A DNA stretch of 64,000 nt from an uncultured Acidimicrobiales bacterium (GTDB lineage Bacteria > Actinomycetota > Acidimicrobiia > Acidimicrobiales > Aldehydirespiratoraceae), in NCBI GenBank assembly GCA_958296055.1, contig CATQHS010000001.1:3010277-3074276 (forward strand), read 5' to 3'. Numbering within the stretch: the stretch's first letter is position 1; every line of letters begins with the position of its first letter. A program made the position numbers and the translations under genes. The notes beneath the pieces were generated by a model. That model was not told the origin of the DNA and made no database searches. It saw only the letters and a list, made by a program, of their open reading frames with translations. Below, piece by piece: positions 25,381 through 34,564 of this stretch.

Positions 25381-27306
25381 ATGGGCAGGCAGGGAAACGG
25401 CAGACGACTGGCGCGGCTGACAACGCCGCTGGTGCGGGACCGCAAAGGCGACCCGCTGCGGCCCGTGAGCTGGGACGAGGCCCTGGATAGGGCCGCGGCC
25501 GGCTTCGCCCGGATCCGCGACACACACGGCCCCGAGAGCTTCGGCATGTTCAGTTGCTCCAAGGCCACCAACGAGATGAACTACGCAGCCCAGAAGTTCA
25601 TCCGCACCGCCATGAGGTCGAACAACATCGACTCTTGCAACCGAACTTGACACGCTCCCTCCGTCGTCGGTCTGGCGACAGTGTTCGGAGCCGGAGGCGG
25701 CACCTCTGCCTATGAGGAGATCCACGAGACCGACGTGATCCTGCTGTGGGGGTCCAACGCCCGTGAAGCCCACCCCATCTTCTTCCACCACCTGATGAAG
25801 GGTCTCGACAACGGGGCCCGGATGTTCGCCGTCGATCCCCGCCTCACCTCCTCGGCCAAGTTCGCCGACGCTTGGCTGGGCCTGTCGGTGGGCACCGACG
25901 TGGCCCTGGCCAACGCGGTCGGCCGGGAGATCATCCGCGCCGGCCTGGCCGACGAGGCCTTCATCGCCCGGGCCACCACCGGATATGAGGCCTATGCGGC
26001 CAACGTCGAGCCCTGCACCCTCGACTGGGCCGCCGAGGTCACCGGGGTGCCGGCCGCCGCCATCGCCGATATGGCCCACGCCTACGCCACCGCCGGCAAG
26101 GCCCAGATCCTGTGGACCCTGGGCATCACCGAGCACCACAACGCGGTGGACAACGTGGTGGCGTTGTGCAACCTGGCCCTGCTCACCGGCCACGTCGGGC
26201 GCTGGGGCTCGGGCCTGGTGCCGCTGCGGGGCCAGAACAACGTGCAGGGCGGCGGCGACATGGGCGCCCTGCCCGACCGGTTCCCCGGCTTCCAGCCCGT
26301 GGACGACCCGGCGGCCAGAGCCAAGTTCGAGGCGGTCTACGGCGCCGGGCTCAATCCCGTCCCCGGCAAGCACCTCACCGAGATGTTCGAGGCCATGGAG
26401 ACCGGCGACCTGAGGGCCTGCTACGTCATCGGCGAGAACCCGGCCGACTCCGATGCCGCCGTCGAGCACGCCCGCGGGCTGCTGGCCGGCCTGGAGGTGC
26501 TGGTGGTGCAGGACATCTTCATGACCCGCACCGCGGAGATGGCCGACGTGGTGCTGCCCGCCGCGGTGGCCTGGGCCGAGACCGATGGCACCGTCACCTC
26601 CAGCGAGCGCCGGGTCCAGCGGGTGAGGGCGGCCGTGCCCCCGCCCGGGCAGGCCCGATCAGACATCGACATCTTGGGCGACCTGGCCCGCCGCCTGGGC
26701 GCCGACTGGGGCCACCCCAGCGCCGAGGACCTGTGGGACGAGTTGCGGTCGCTGTCGCCCATCCATGCGGGCATGCCCTGGGACCGGCTGGAGGACGGCG
26801 GGCTCCAGTGGCCGTGCCCGAGCGAGGACCACCCCGGTTCGCCGTTCCTGCACGGCTGGCTGTGGGCCGACGACTTGGAGGGGCGCGACCCGGCCCCGTT
26901 CAGCGCAGTGCAACAACAGTGGCCGGCCGAGGAGCTAACCGAGGAGTTTCCGCTGCGGCTCACCACCGGCCGGGCTCTCGACTCCTACAACACCGGCGTG
27001 CAGTCGGGCGGGTACGACTCGCCCATCCGCTACGGACACGCCATCGACGTGAACCCCGGCGACGCCGGTGCCCTGGGCGTGGCCGACGGCGAGCGGGTGC
27101 TGGTCAGCTCCCCCCGGGGCTCGGTGGAGATGGAGGTGAGGGTCCAGCCCGATATCCCGGCCGGGCTCGCCTTCACCACCTTCCACTTCCCGGAGTTGGT
27201 GGACATCAACGTGTTGACCAACGACGCCTGGGACCCCCGGTCGGGCACGTCGGAGTTCAAGGCGGCCAGCATCCGCATCTCCAAGCTTGAACCGGCCTAT
27301 GGCTGA
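25381..27306 (+). CDS. fdhA: Formate dehydrogenase catalytic subunit, selenocysteine-containing
   Basis: One reading frame of 641 residues if the in-frame TGA at 25648-25650 (residue 90) is read as selenocysteine. The surrounding sequence SCNRT-U-HAPSVVGLA aligns with the active site of Sec formate dehydrogenases, where Sec is followed by His, and a SECIS hairpin follows directly. The rest is a molybdopterin oxidoreductase with a C-terminal dinucleotide-binding domain (LTTGRALDSYNTG, DVNPGDAGALGV). It oxidises formate to CO2 (or the reverse) at a Mo/W bis-pterin centre. The N-terminal [4Fe-4S] domain normal for this chain is absent: the protein begins at RLARLTTPLVR, the sequence that usually follows it. 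That missing domain is in the gene at 29198. Start ATG after GAGGAAAG. Confidence 0.9.
25648..25691 (+). promoter_or_regulatory. Selenocysteine codon and bacterial SECIS element
   Basis: TGA at 25648-25650 is followed after exactly 18 bases by GGTCT (25669-25673) in the loop of a hairpin. The upper stem is 25663-25668 with 25674-25679 (six pairs, one G-U). A lower stem pairs 25654-25658 (GCTCC) with 25687-25691 (GGAGC). From memory, Escherichia coli fdhF has the same GGUCU loop at the same 18-base distance from its UGA. Such an element recruits SelB with Sec-tRNA. The selA, selB, selC and selD genes are not in this window. Confidence 0.88.
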
Positions 27307-27395
27307 CCCGGCCGACGACCCGCTGATACGGCGCCGCCGCCCGGCGGCGACCGGCCCGGCGGCTGCGACCGGCCCGGCGAGGGGGCGGCTCGGCC

Positions 27396-29198
27396 GTGGC
27401 TGACGTACACCTCGGTGCCGAGCAGGCCACCGAGGCCGAGCGGGCCGCGGTGGACGCGGCGCTGAAGCGCTATGGCGCCGACCCGGTGGTCCAGCGCCGC
27501 ACCGAGCGGCTGGCCATCGGGGGCACGGCCCGTCGCCAACAGCGTCGCCACTACCTGCTGCCGGCGTTGCACAGTCTGCAGAACGCGGCGGGCTGGATCA
27601 GCCCCGGCGGCGTCAACTACATCGGCGAGGTGCTGCTGGTTCCCCCGGCCGAGGCCTACGGGGTGGCCTCCTTCTACGACCTGTTCCGCACCGACCCGCC
27701 CGACCACGACGGCGACACCGTCCATGTCTGCGTGGACGCGGCCTGTCAGATCTCGGGATGCGAGGAGCTGGCCGCCTCGGTGGCCGCGGCCGGCGGCCAT
27801 GTGCACCGCAGCCCGTGCCTGGGCCAGTGCGAGCGGGCCCCGGCCATGTTCGTGCAGGCGGTGGGCGGCCCCGACCGGGTGCCGGCCGACGAACCGGCCG
27901 ACGAAGACGGCGACGGCGCCGGCTACCGGCTGCCCCAGGCCGGCGACCCCGGTCTGCGGCTGCTGCGCCGGATCGGGGTGGCCGACCCCGCCTCGCTGGA
28001 GGACTACCGGGCCTGCGGCGGCTACGAGGCCCTGGCCCGGGCGGTGGAGATGGGACCGGAGGCGGTGCTGGCCGCGGTGGCCGACTCGGGCCTGTCGGGC
28101 CGGGGCGGGGCCGCCTTCCCCACCGGGGTCAAGTGGCGGGCGGTGGCGGCCGAGACCGGTCGGCCCAAGCACGTGGTGGCCAACTGCGACGAGTCCGAGC
28201 CCGGCACCTTCAAGGACCGCGTCGTCATGGAGCAGGACCCGTTCGCGGTGATCGAATCGCTCACCATCGCCGGGCTGGCCACAGGTGCCGCCCAGGGGTG
28301 GATCTACATACGAGGCGAGTACCCGCTGGCCACCGCCCGGCTGCTGGGCGCGGCGGACCAGGCCCGGGCCGCAGGGCTGCTCGGCCCCGACGCGGCCGGC
28401 CGGGGCCGGGCCTTCGACGTAGCCGTCTGGCGGGGGGCCGGGGCCTACATATGCGGCGAGGAGACGGCCCTGTTCAACTCCCTGGAGGGGTTCCGGGGCG
28501 AGCCCCGCAACAAACCGCCGTTCCCCACCACCCACGGCCTGTTCGGCCAGCCCACCGCGGTCAACAACCCCGAGACGCTGATCAACGTCCTCGACATCGT
28601 CACCGAAGGCCCCGAGGCGTACCGGGCCAGGGGCACGGAGCGGTCCCCGGGCACCAAGCTGCTGTGCCTGTCGGGGCGGGTGCGCCGGCCCGGGCTCTAC
28701 GAGGTGCCCTTCGGGACCCGGCTGGGGGAGGTGCTGGACCTGGCCGGGGGGGTCACCGGGTCGGGGGAGCTGCAAGCGGTGCTCATGGGGGGCGCGGCCG
28801 GATCGTTCGTGGGGCCGGACTCGCTGGACCTGCCCCTGACCCTGGAGGACGCCCGCGAGGCCGGCACCACCCTGGGATCGGGGGTGGTGATGGCCTTCGA
28901 CACCACCGTGGACATGACCGCGGTTGTGGTGCGCATCGCCGAGTTCTTCCGGAACGAGTCGTGCGGCCAGTGCGTCCCCTGCCGGGTGGGGACGGTCCGC
29001 CAGCACGAGGCGCTGGTGCGCATGGCCGAGCGGGGGGAGCTGTCGGCCCAGCGCCGGGAGATGCTCGACGACGTGGCCCAGGTGATGGGCGACGCCTCCA
29101 TCTGCGGCCTGGGCCACACCGCCGCCTCCGCCGTCCGCTCCGCGCTGGACCTGGGTCTGGTGGGGGCCGGAAGCGGCGCCGGGTTAGGGAGGAATTGA
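27396..29198 (+). CDS. fdhB: Formate dehydrogenase NAD-reducing subunit (NuoE-NuoF fusion)
   Basis: A protein of 600 residues. Residues 1-150 are NuoE-like, a thioredoxin-fold [2Fe-2S] domain with VCVDAACQISGC and SPCLGQCERAP supplying four Cys. Residues 190-600 are NuoF-like: FMN/NAD-binding GRGGAAFPTGVKW near 230, CGEETALFNSLEG near 355, an SLBB part, and a [4Fe-4S] site SCGQCVPCRVG near 525. It passes electrons from the iron-sulfur chain to NAD+. The fused form is known in NAD-linked formate dehydrogenases and bidirectional hydrogenases. GTG start 89 bases after the catalytic gene; its TGA overlaps the ATG of the next gene (TGATG), so the two are translationally coupled. Confidence 0.92.
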   Translation: MADVHLGAEQATEAERAAVDAALKRYGADPVVQRRTERLAIGGTARRQQRRHYLLPALHSLQNAAGWISPGGVNYIGEVLLVPPAEAYGVASFYDLFRTDPPDHDGDTVHVCVDAACQISGCEELAASVAAAGGHVHRSPCLGQCERAPAMFVQAVGGPDRVPADEPADEDGDGAGYRLPQAGDPGLRLLRRIGVADPASLEDYRACGGYEALARAVEMGPEAVLAAVADSGLSGRGGAAFPTGVKWRAVAAETGRPKHVVANCDESEPGTFKDRVVMEQDPFAVIESLTIAGLATGAAQGWIYIRGEYPLATARLLGAADQARAAGLLGPDAAGRGRAFDVAVWRGAGAYICGEETALFNSLEGFRGEPRNKPPFPTTHGLFGQPTAVNNPETLINVLDIVTEGPEAYRARGTERSPGTKLLCLSGRVRRPGLYEVPFGTRLGEVLDLAGGVTGSGELQAVLMGGAAGSFVGPDSLDLPLTLEDAREAGTTLGSGVVMAFDTTVDMTAVVVRIAEFFRNESCGQCVPCRVGTVRQHEALVRMAERGELSAQRREMLDDVAQVMGDASICGLGHTAASAVRSALDLGLVGAGSGAGLGRN

Positions 29199-30046
29199 TG
29201 GACGGATCGACGCCGGTGCGGCTCACCATCGACGGCCAAGAGGTGGAGGCGCCCGCCGGGTCCACCATCCACGCCGCCTGCGAGGGGGCCGGGATCAGCA
29301 CTCCCACCCTGTGCTGGGCCGAGAACCTGACCCCGGTCAACGTCTGCCGGGTGTGCGTGGTGGAACTGGAGGGGTCGAGGGCACTGGTGCCGGCCTGCTC
29401 CCGCCCGGCCGAAGACGGCATGGAGGTGCGCACCGACACCGAGCGGGTCCGCCACAGCCGCCGGATGGTGCTGGAGTTCCTGGGGTCGGGGGTGGACCTG
29501 AGCCAGGCCGAGTCGCTGCACGCCTGGATGGAGCACTACGGCGCCGACCCCGACCGCTACGCCGACGAGGGCCACCCGGTGGAGCGGATATCGGAGCCGG
29601 TGAAGGTGCAGGACGAGCTGTACGTGCGGGACTACGAGAAGTGCGTGCTGTGCTACAAGTGCGTGGAGGCCTGCGGCGACGACGCCCAGCACACCTACGC
29701 CATCGCCGTGGCGGGCCGGGGCTTCGACGCCCGGATCTCCACCGAGTTCGACGTGGCCCTGCCCGAGTCGGCCTGCGTGTACTGCGGCAACTGCGTGGGG
29801 GTGTGCCCCACCGGGGCGCTGCAGTTCAAGACCGAGTTCGACCTGCGCCAAGCCGACCAGTGGCGGCCAGAAGAGCAGACCGTCACCCGCACCGTGTGCT
29901 CCTACTGCGGGGTGGGCTGCAACCTCGACCTGCACGTGCAGGACGAGCGCATCGTCAAGGTCACCTCGCCGTCGGACCACTCGGTCACCAGCGGCCACCT
30001 GTGCATCAAGGGCCGCTTCGGCTGGGAGTACGTCCACGGCGAATAG
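29198..30046 (+). CDS. Formate dehydrogenase iron-sulfur subunit carrying the detached [4Fe-4S] domain
   Basis: A protein of 282 residues, arranged like the N-terminal third of an NAD-linked FdhA or NuoG. It has a plant-type [2Fe-2S] domain (1-80; CWAENL, VCRVCVVE, PACSRP), a His-ligated cluster segment (LHAWMEHYG, near 107), and two ferredoxin sites (KCVLCYKCVEACG near 148; CVYCGNCVGVCP near 195). The C-terminal 50 residues are the molybdopterin-enzyme [4Fe-4S] domain (VCSYCGVGCNLDL, then HLCIKGRFGWEYVHGE). It ends where standard FdhA continues with the molybdenum domain, which here is the gene at 25381. The electron-relay lysine (CIKG) is therefore on a different chain from the Sec. Good AGGGAGG ribosome-binding site, start overlapping the previous stop. 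Confidence 0.9.
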   Translation: MDGSTPVRLTIDGQEVEAPAGSTIHAACEGAGISTPTLCWAENLTPVNVCRVCVVELEGSRALVPACSRPAEDGMEVRTDTERVRHSRRMVLEFLGSGVDLSQAESLHAWMEHYGADPDRYADEGHPVERISEPVKVQDELYVRDYEKCVLCYKCVEACGDDAQHTYAIAVAGRGFDARISTEFDVALPESACVYCGNCVGVCPTGALQFKTEFDLRQADQWRPEEQTVTRTVCSYCGVGCNLDLHVQDERIVKVTSPSDHSVTSGHLCIKGRFGWEYVHGE

Positions 30047-30076
30047 CCGAACGGCAGGCCGCCCGGCGATGATCTC

Positions 30077-30268
30077 GTGACCGGGGATTTTGTCGAGGCT
30101 TTAGTCAAGAGCCCGATGGGGGTCGTGCTGCTGGCTGATGCTCCCGAGGGGCTGGACGGCTGCACTGGCGATCCCGGGATCGATGTTGCCGCCGACGCCG
30201 CCCGGGCTGCCCGGGATCGGCTCAACCTCGATGTGCTGCTGGGCCGGCGGGAGGTACCCGCACCGCTG
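30077..30268 (+). pseudogene. Collapsed duplicate of the following hypothetical gene
   Basis: From GTG 30077 the first 18 or so codons (DFVEALVKSPMGVVLLA) match the start of the gene at 30342 (EFVEALIEGPMGVGLLA). They then jump directly to sequence matching its C-terminus (GIDVAADAARAARDRLNLD, LGRREVP) without the roughly 340 codons in between. After about 30268 the similarity ends, although the frame stays open a little longer. This is a paralogue reduced to its two ends by an internal deletion. It lies between the formate dehydrogenase operon and the intact copy. Confidence 0.75.
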
Positions 30269-30341
30269 AAAACCCAGACTCGCCGCTCCGCACCGAGCCA
30301 GGCACCGGGTGCTTTGAGGGCTCGGCCTAGGGTGACTGTCG

Positions 30342-31580
30342 GTGACCGAGGAGTTCGTCGAGGCGCTGATCGAGGGGCCGATGGGGGTCGGGCTGCTGGC
30401 CGAGATCGAAGAGCATTTCGACGATCGGGGAGCTGTCGTCAAACGCCGAGGGACTTGGATCCGGCTCCGAGAGGGTGATTCCGACCCCGGCGCCGTCGAG
30501 CGGGCCGTCGATTGGGTCCGAGGTGCCCCCGTCGGCGACATCCTCGCGCTTGCGGTGCGGGCCGACCGAGCCGGACCATGGACGGTAGGTGCTCCTGGCG
30601 AGGTCGCGTCTGCCTATCGGAACGCGCCGAACCGATTGCCGATCGCGGCCGCCGTCGCCCAGAGGCTCGACGACATCGGGCATGCGCCGATGGACCCGGC
30701 CAGCCAGGAGTGGTGGACCACGGACGAGGAATGGTGGAACGCAGAAACGTGCATGGCGGCCCACAGACAAGGCGACGGCGCTTTGCTGTGGACTGTTTCA
30801 CGTTCCCCGCCGGAAATCCACCATGACGCCGTAATTGCTTGGGAGTTGTTTCCGGACCCGATCAGTCGTTGGCGCGTCGAGATCAAGGGGCGGCCACGGG
30901 TCAAGGAGATTCACCGGCCCGCGGATTGGGTGGATCTGGTTGAGCGGTGGCCCGACCCGGAGGGGGCCATGTGCAAGCAGTTCAGCACCTGGCAGTTCAA
31001 GTCGCCCCGGCCTCGGCCGCGCCTCCGAAGCCGGCGGCGGCCGCTCACCTCGGAGACTTTGTTTATAGCCCAGGGTACGCTCCGTCTCCCGCTACGCCTG
31101 ATATACGACCTGTTCACACCCCTGTCGCGTCGTCGGTCCGAACGCTTCCTCGACGAGCAGCTCCGCGAGCTTCTGGCCGCGCCGAGCCAGCACGCGGCCC
31201 ACCCGAATCCGCCCCGGCTCGTCGGCGTGGACTGGCGCGCCGCGGCCGAGCACTATGACGCCGTCCATCTGAGCTGGGCGGGCTTTTTGACCGCTGAGGG
31301 CTATGTGAGCGAGCTGGCGGACGGGTCGGTGACCATGCTGCGCGGCTTCGCCGGCGAGCGCACCCTGTGGCTGTCGGATGTGTTCGCCCCGGTTCCCGCC
31401 GTGCCCCTCAACGCTCTCGAGGGGCTGGACTGTTGCCCCAGCATCTCTGGAATTGATGTCGCCGCCGATGCCGCCCGGGCCGACCGGGACCGGCTCAACC
31501 TGGAAGTGATGCTGGGCCGGCGGGAGATACCCTCACCACCGAGCCCGGACCCGACACCTCGCAAGAGGAGGCGGATGTGA
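30342..31580 (+). CDS. Hypothetical protein, 412 residues
   Basis: Not recognised. The protein is Trp- and Arg-rich and probably cytoplasmic: no signal peptide or membrane span is visible. A basic stretch near 215-240 (PRPRPRLRSRRRP) may be a linker between two domains, and the end is basic (RKRRRM). A truncated duplicate of its first and last parts lies just upstream. Its stop codon overlaps the GTG of the hydantoinase gene by three bases, so the two are co-translated, which suggests a link to that pathway or simply a shared operon. Start GTG at 30342 is the only one that aligns with the duplicate. Confidence 0.65.
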   Translation: MTEEFVEALIEGPMGVGLLAEIEEHFDDRGAVVKRRGTWIRLREGDSDPGAVERAVDWVRGAPVGDILALAVRADRAGPWTVGAPGEVASAYRNAPNRLPIAAAVAQRLDDIGHAPMDPASQEWWTTDEEWWNAETCMAAHRQGDGALLWTVSRSPPEIHHDAVIAWELFPDPISRWRVEIKGRPRVKEIHRPADWVDLVERWPDPEGAMCKQFSTWQFKSPRPRPRLRSRRRPLTSETLFIAQGTLRLPLRLIYDLFTPLSRRRSERFLDEQLRELLAAPSQHAAHPNPPRLVGVDWRAAAEHYDAVHLSWAGFLTAEGYVSELADGSVTMLRGFAGERTLWLSDVFAPVPAVPLNALEGLDCCPSISGIDVAADAARADRDRLNLEVMLGRREIPSPPSPDPTPRKRRRM

Positions 31581-32986
31581 CAACGCTTATCAAGGGCGGA
31601 ACCGTGGTCTCCGCCACCGGGGCCGGCCCGGCCGAGGTGCTGATCGACGGCGAGCGGGTGGAGGCCGTGCTCCGCCCCGGCAGCGACATCGCCGCCGCCG
31701 CCGAAGCGGGCGCCGAGGTCATCGACGCCACCGGCAGGCTGGTCGTGCCCGGCGGGATCGACGTCCACACCCACATGGACATTCCGATCATGAACACGCG
31801 GTCCTCCGACGATTTCGAGACCGGCACCCGGGCCGCGGCCTGGGGCGGCACCACCACCATCGTCGACTTCGCCACCCAGAACCATGGCGAGAACGTGCGG
31901 GAGTGCCTCGACCAGCGGATGGCCATGGCCGAAGGGCGCTGCGCCATCGACTACGGCCTCCACATGATCATCGGCGACGTCGGCAACGACTCCCTCAAGG
32001 AGATGGACCTGCTGGTGAACGAGGGCATCACCAGCTTCAAGCTGTTCATGGCCTACCCCGGCGTGCTCATGTCCGACGACGGCCAGATCCTGCGGGCCAT
32101 GCAGCAGGCGGCCGGCAACGGCGGGTTGATCATGATGCACGCCGAGAACGGCCTGGCCATCGACGTGCTGGCCGAGCAGGCCTTCGAGCGGGGCGAGACC
32201 GCCCCGGTCACCCACGGCTACGTGCGCCGGGCCGAACTGGAGGCCGAGGCCACCCACCGGGCCGTCCAGCTCGCCCGAGTGGGGGCCTGCCCCCTCTACA
32301 TCGTTCACCTGTCGGCCAAGCAGGCCCTCGAACAGGTGGCCGCCGCCCGGGACCAAGGCGCCAACGTGTTCGCCGAGACCTGTCCCCAGTACCTCTACTT
32401 CAGCCTGGAGGACCACCTCGGCCGGCCCGGTTTCGAGGGCGCGGCCTATGTGTGCTCCACCCCGCTGCGCTCCCGCCATGAGCACCACCAAGACGAGCTG
32501 TGGAAGGGGCTGCGCACCAACGACTTGGCCGTGGTGGCCACCGACCACTGCCCCTTCTGCATGAAGGAGCAGAAGGAGATGGGCCTCGGCGACTTCAGGG
32601 CCATCCCCAACGGGATCGGCGGGGTGGAGCACCGCATGGACATGATCCACCAGGGCGTGGCGGCCGGCCAGATCAGCCTGGCCCGCTGGGTGGAGCTGTG
32701 CTCCACCACCCCGGCCCGGATGATGGGCCTGTACCCCCGCAAAGGGGTCATCGCCCCCGGCGCCGACGCCGACATAGTGATCTACGACCCCGCCCGGCGG
32801 TGGACGATCAGCGTCGACAACCACCACATGAACATCGACCACTCCGCCTATGAGGGGATCGAGGTCACCGGCGGCGTCGACACCGTGATGTCGAGAGGCC
32901 GGACGATCATCGACGGCGGCCGCTACCTGGGCCGAGCGGGCGACGGCCGCTATCTGCGCCGGGGCCTGTGCCAGTATTTGACGTGA
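31577..32986 (+). CDS. hydA: Dihydropyrimidinase / hydantoinase
   Basis: A protein of 469 residues, normal for D-hydantoinases. It opens the ring of dihydropyrimidines or 5-substituted hydantoins to N-carbamoyl amino acids at a binuclear zinc site. Ligands are visible: DVHTHMD near 60 (His-x-His), the carboxylated lysine in FKLFMAYPG near 155, MHAENG near 185, IVHLSAKQAL near 243 and VATDHCPF near 320. GTG start with GAGGAGG upstream, overlapping the previous gene. The following aldehyde dehydrogenase can process malonate semialdehyde formed from beta-alanine, so reductive uracil-type degradation is plausible. No beta-ureidopropionase or dihydropyrimidine dehydrogenase is in the window. Confidence 0.93.
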   Translation: MTTLIKGGTVVSATGAGPAEVLIDGERVEAVLRPGSDIAAAAEAGAEVIDATGRLVVPGGIDVHTHMDIPIMNTRSSDDFETGTRAAAWGGTTTIVDFATQNHGENVRECLDQRMAMAEGRCAIDYGLHMIIGDVGNDSLKEMDLLVNEGITSFKLFMAYPGVLMSDDGQILRAMQQAAGNGGLIMMHAENGLAIDVLAEQAFERGETAPVTHGYVRRAELEAEATHRAVQLARVGACPLYIVHLSAKQALEQVAAARDQGANVFAETCPQYLYFSLEDHLGRPGFEGAAYVCSTPLRSRHEHHQDELWKGLRTNDLAVVATDHCPFCMKEQKEMGLGDFRAIPNGIGGVEHRMDMIHQGVAAGQISLARWVELCSTTPARMMGLYPRKGVIAPGADADIVIYDPARRWTISVDNHHMNIDHSAYEGIEVTGGVDTVMSRGRTIIDGGRYLGRAGDGRYLRRGLCQYLT

Positions 32987-33048
32987 GTTCTCGCGGGGCT
33001 TCAGTCGGCGGTGTGCCGGCGTCCTCGTAGAGACGGGGGGTTCAACGG

Positions 33049-34536
33049 ATGAAGACGATCCACCACTTCGTGAACGGTGAGACCCGGCTGGCCGGCTCGG
33101 GCCGGAGCTCTCCCGTGTTCGACCCGGCCACCGGCGAGCAGACCGCCGAAGTGGGCCTGGCCTCGGCCGCGGAGGTGGACGAGGCCGTGGCCGCCGCGGC
33201 CGGCGCCTTCCAGGAGTGGCGCCATACCTCGCTGGCCGCCCGCACCCGGCTGATGTTCGCCTTCCGGAGCCTGGTCGAGGCCAACTCGGACGAGATCGCC
33301 CGCCGGCTCACGGCCGAGCACGGCAAGGTGGGCCTCGACGCCCGGGGCGAGGTGGCCCGAGGCCTGGAGAACATCGAGTACGCCTGCGGGCTGGGCGAGC
33401 TGCTCAAGGGCAGCCACAGCTCCCGGGCCTCCAGCGGCGTGGACGTGCACTCGGTCCGCCAGCCCTTGGGCGTGGTGGCCGGCATCACCCCGTTCAACTT
33501 CCCGGCCATGGTGCCGCTGTGGATGTTCCCCAACGCCGTCGCCTGCGGCAACACCTTCGTGCTCAAGCCGTCCGAGCGGGACCCGTCGGCCCCCCGCCTG
33601 GTGGTGGAGCTGTTCCACGAGGCCGGGTTCCCGCCGGGCGTGCTCAACCTGGTGAACGGCGACAAGGCGGCCGTGGACCGGCTGATCGCCCACCCCGACG
33701 TGAAGGCGGTGAGCTTCGTGGGGTCCACCCCCGTCGCCCGCTACGTCTACGAGGCGGGCACAGCCGCCGGCAAGCGGGTCCAGGCCCTGGGCGGGGCCAA
33801 GAACCACATGGTGGTCCTGCCCGACGCCGACATCGACCTGGCCGCCGACGCGGCGGTCTCGGCCGCCTACGGCTCGGCCGGGGAACGGTGCATGGCCGTG
33901 TCGGTGGTGGTGGCCGTGGGCGACGCCGGCGACCGGATCGTGGACGCGGTCAGGGTGAGGATGGACAAGCTCGCCGTCGGCCCTGGCACCGACCCGTCGT
34001 CGGACATGGGCCCGCTCATCACCTCAGAGCACCGAGACCGGGTGGCCGGCTACGTGGGCGCCGGGGCCTCCGAGGGCGCGGCGGTGGTGGTGGACGGCCG
34101 GGAGCAGTCCTTCGACGGCGGCGGCTTCTTCCTGGGGGCGTCGCTGCTCGACCACGTCACCCCCGACATGTCCGTCTACCGCGACGAGATCTTCGGGCCG
34201 GTGCTGTGCGTGGTGCGGGCCGGCGCCTACCGGGAGGCGGTGGAGCTGATTGAGGCCAACCCCTGGGGCAACGGCGCTGCCATCTTCACCCGCGACGGCG
34301 GCGCGGCCCGGCAGTTCCAGGAGGACGCCGACGCGGGCATGGTAGGCGTCAACGTCCCCATCCCGGTGCCGGTCGGCTGTCACTCCTTCGGGGGCTGGAA
34401 GCAGTCCCTGTTCGGCGACGCCCACATGTACGGCCCCGAGGGCATCCGCTTCTACACCAAGGCCAAGGTGGTGACCTCCCGCTGGCCCGACCCGGCCAGC
34501 AGCCGCGTCGACCTGGGCTTCCCCCAGAACCGCTAG
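33049..34536 (+). CDS. mmsA: CoA-acylating methylmalonate-semialdehyde dehydrogenase
   Basis: A protein of 495 residues, typical for MmsA. It converts methylmalonate semialdehyde to propionyl-CoA, or malonate semialdehyde to acetyl-CoA, with NAD+. Features are GITPFNFPAMVPLWMFPNA near 145-165, FVLKPSERDPSA near 175, the nucleotide-binding FVGSTPVARYVYE near 225, the catalytic Cys in GSAGERCMA near 280, and an end (GPEGIRFYTKAKVVT) usual for this subfamily. The GERCMA motif separates it from ordinary aldehyde dehydrogenases. It starts 62 bases after hydA, same strand, and is likely co-regulated; with HydA it suits pyrimidine or beta-alanine breakdown. Confidence 0.93.
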   Translation: MKTIHHFVNGETRLAGSGRSSPVFDPATGEQTAEVGLASAAEVDEAVAAAAGAFQEWRHTSLAARTRLMFAFRSLVEANSDEIARRLTAEHGKVGLDARGEVARGLENIEYACGLGELLKGSHSSRASSGVDVHSVRQPLGVVAGITPFNFPAMVPLWMFPNAVACGNTFVLKPSERDPSAPRLVVELFHEAGFPPGVLNLVNGDKAAVDRLIAHPDVKAVSFVGSTPVARYVYEAGTAAGKRVQALGGAKNHMVVLPDADIDLAADAAVSAAYGSAGERCMAVSVVVAVGDAGDRIVDAVRVRMDKLAVGPGTDPSSDMGPLITSEHRDRVAGYVGAGASEGAAVVVDGREQSFDGGGFFLGASLLDHVTPDMSVYRDEIFGPVLCVVRAGAYREAVELIEANPWGNGAAIFTRDGGAARQFQEDADAGMVGVNVPIPVPVGCHSFGGWKQSLFGDAHMYGPEGIRFYTKAKVVTSRWPDPASSRVDLGFPQNR

Positions 34537-34564
34537 TCGGCTCTCCGCCGGAATCGGGGCGGCG

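Noticed and set aside
25621-25700. Nonsense mutation or frameshift splitting formate dehydrogenase into two genes
   Set aside because: Both parts are in the same frame, the TGA is exactly at the catalytic Sec position followed by His, and a SECIS hairpin follows with correct spacing.
30077-30478. Independent small gene of 133 codons
   Set aside because: The first 60 or so codons are two joined ends of the following gene; the rest is unrelated overlap with that gene's start.
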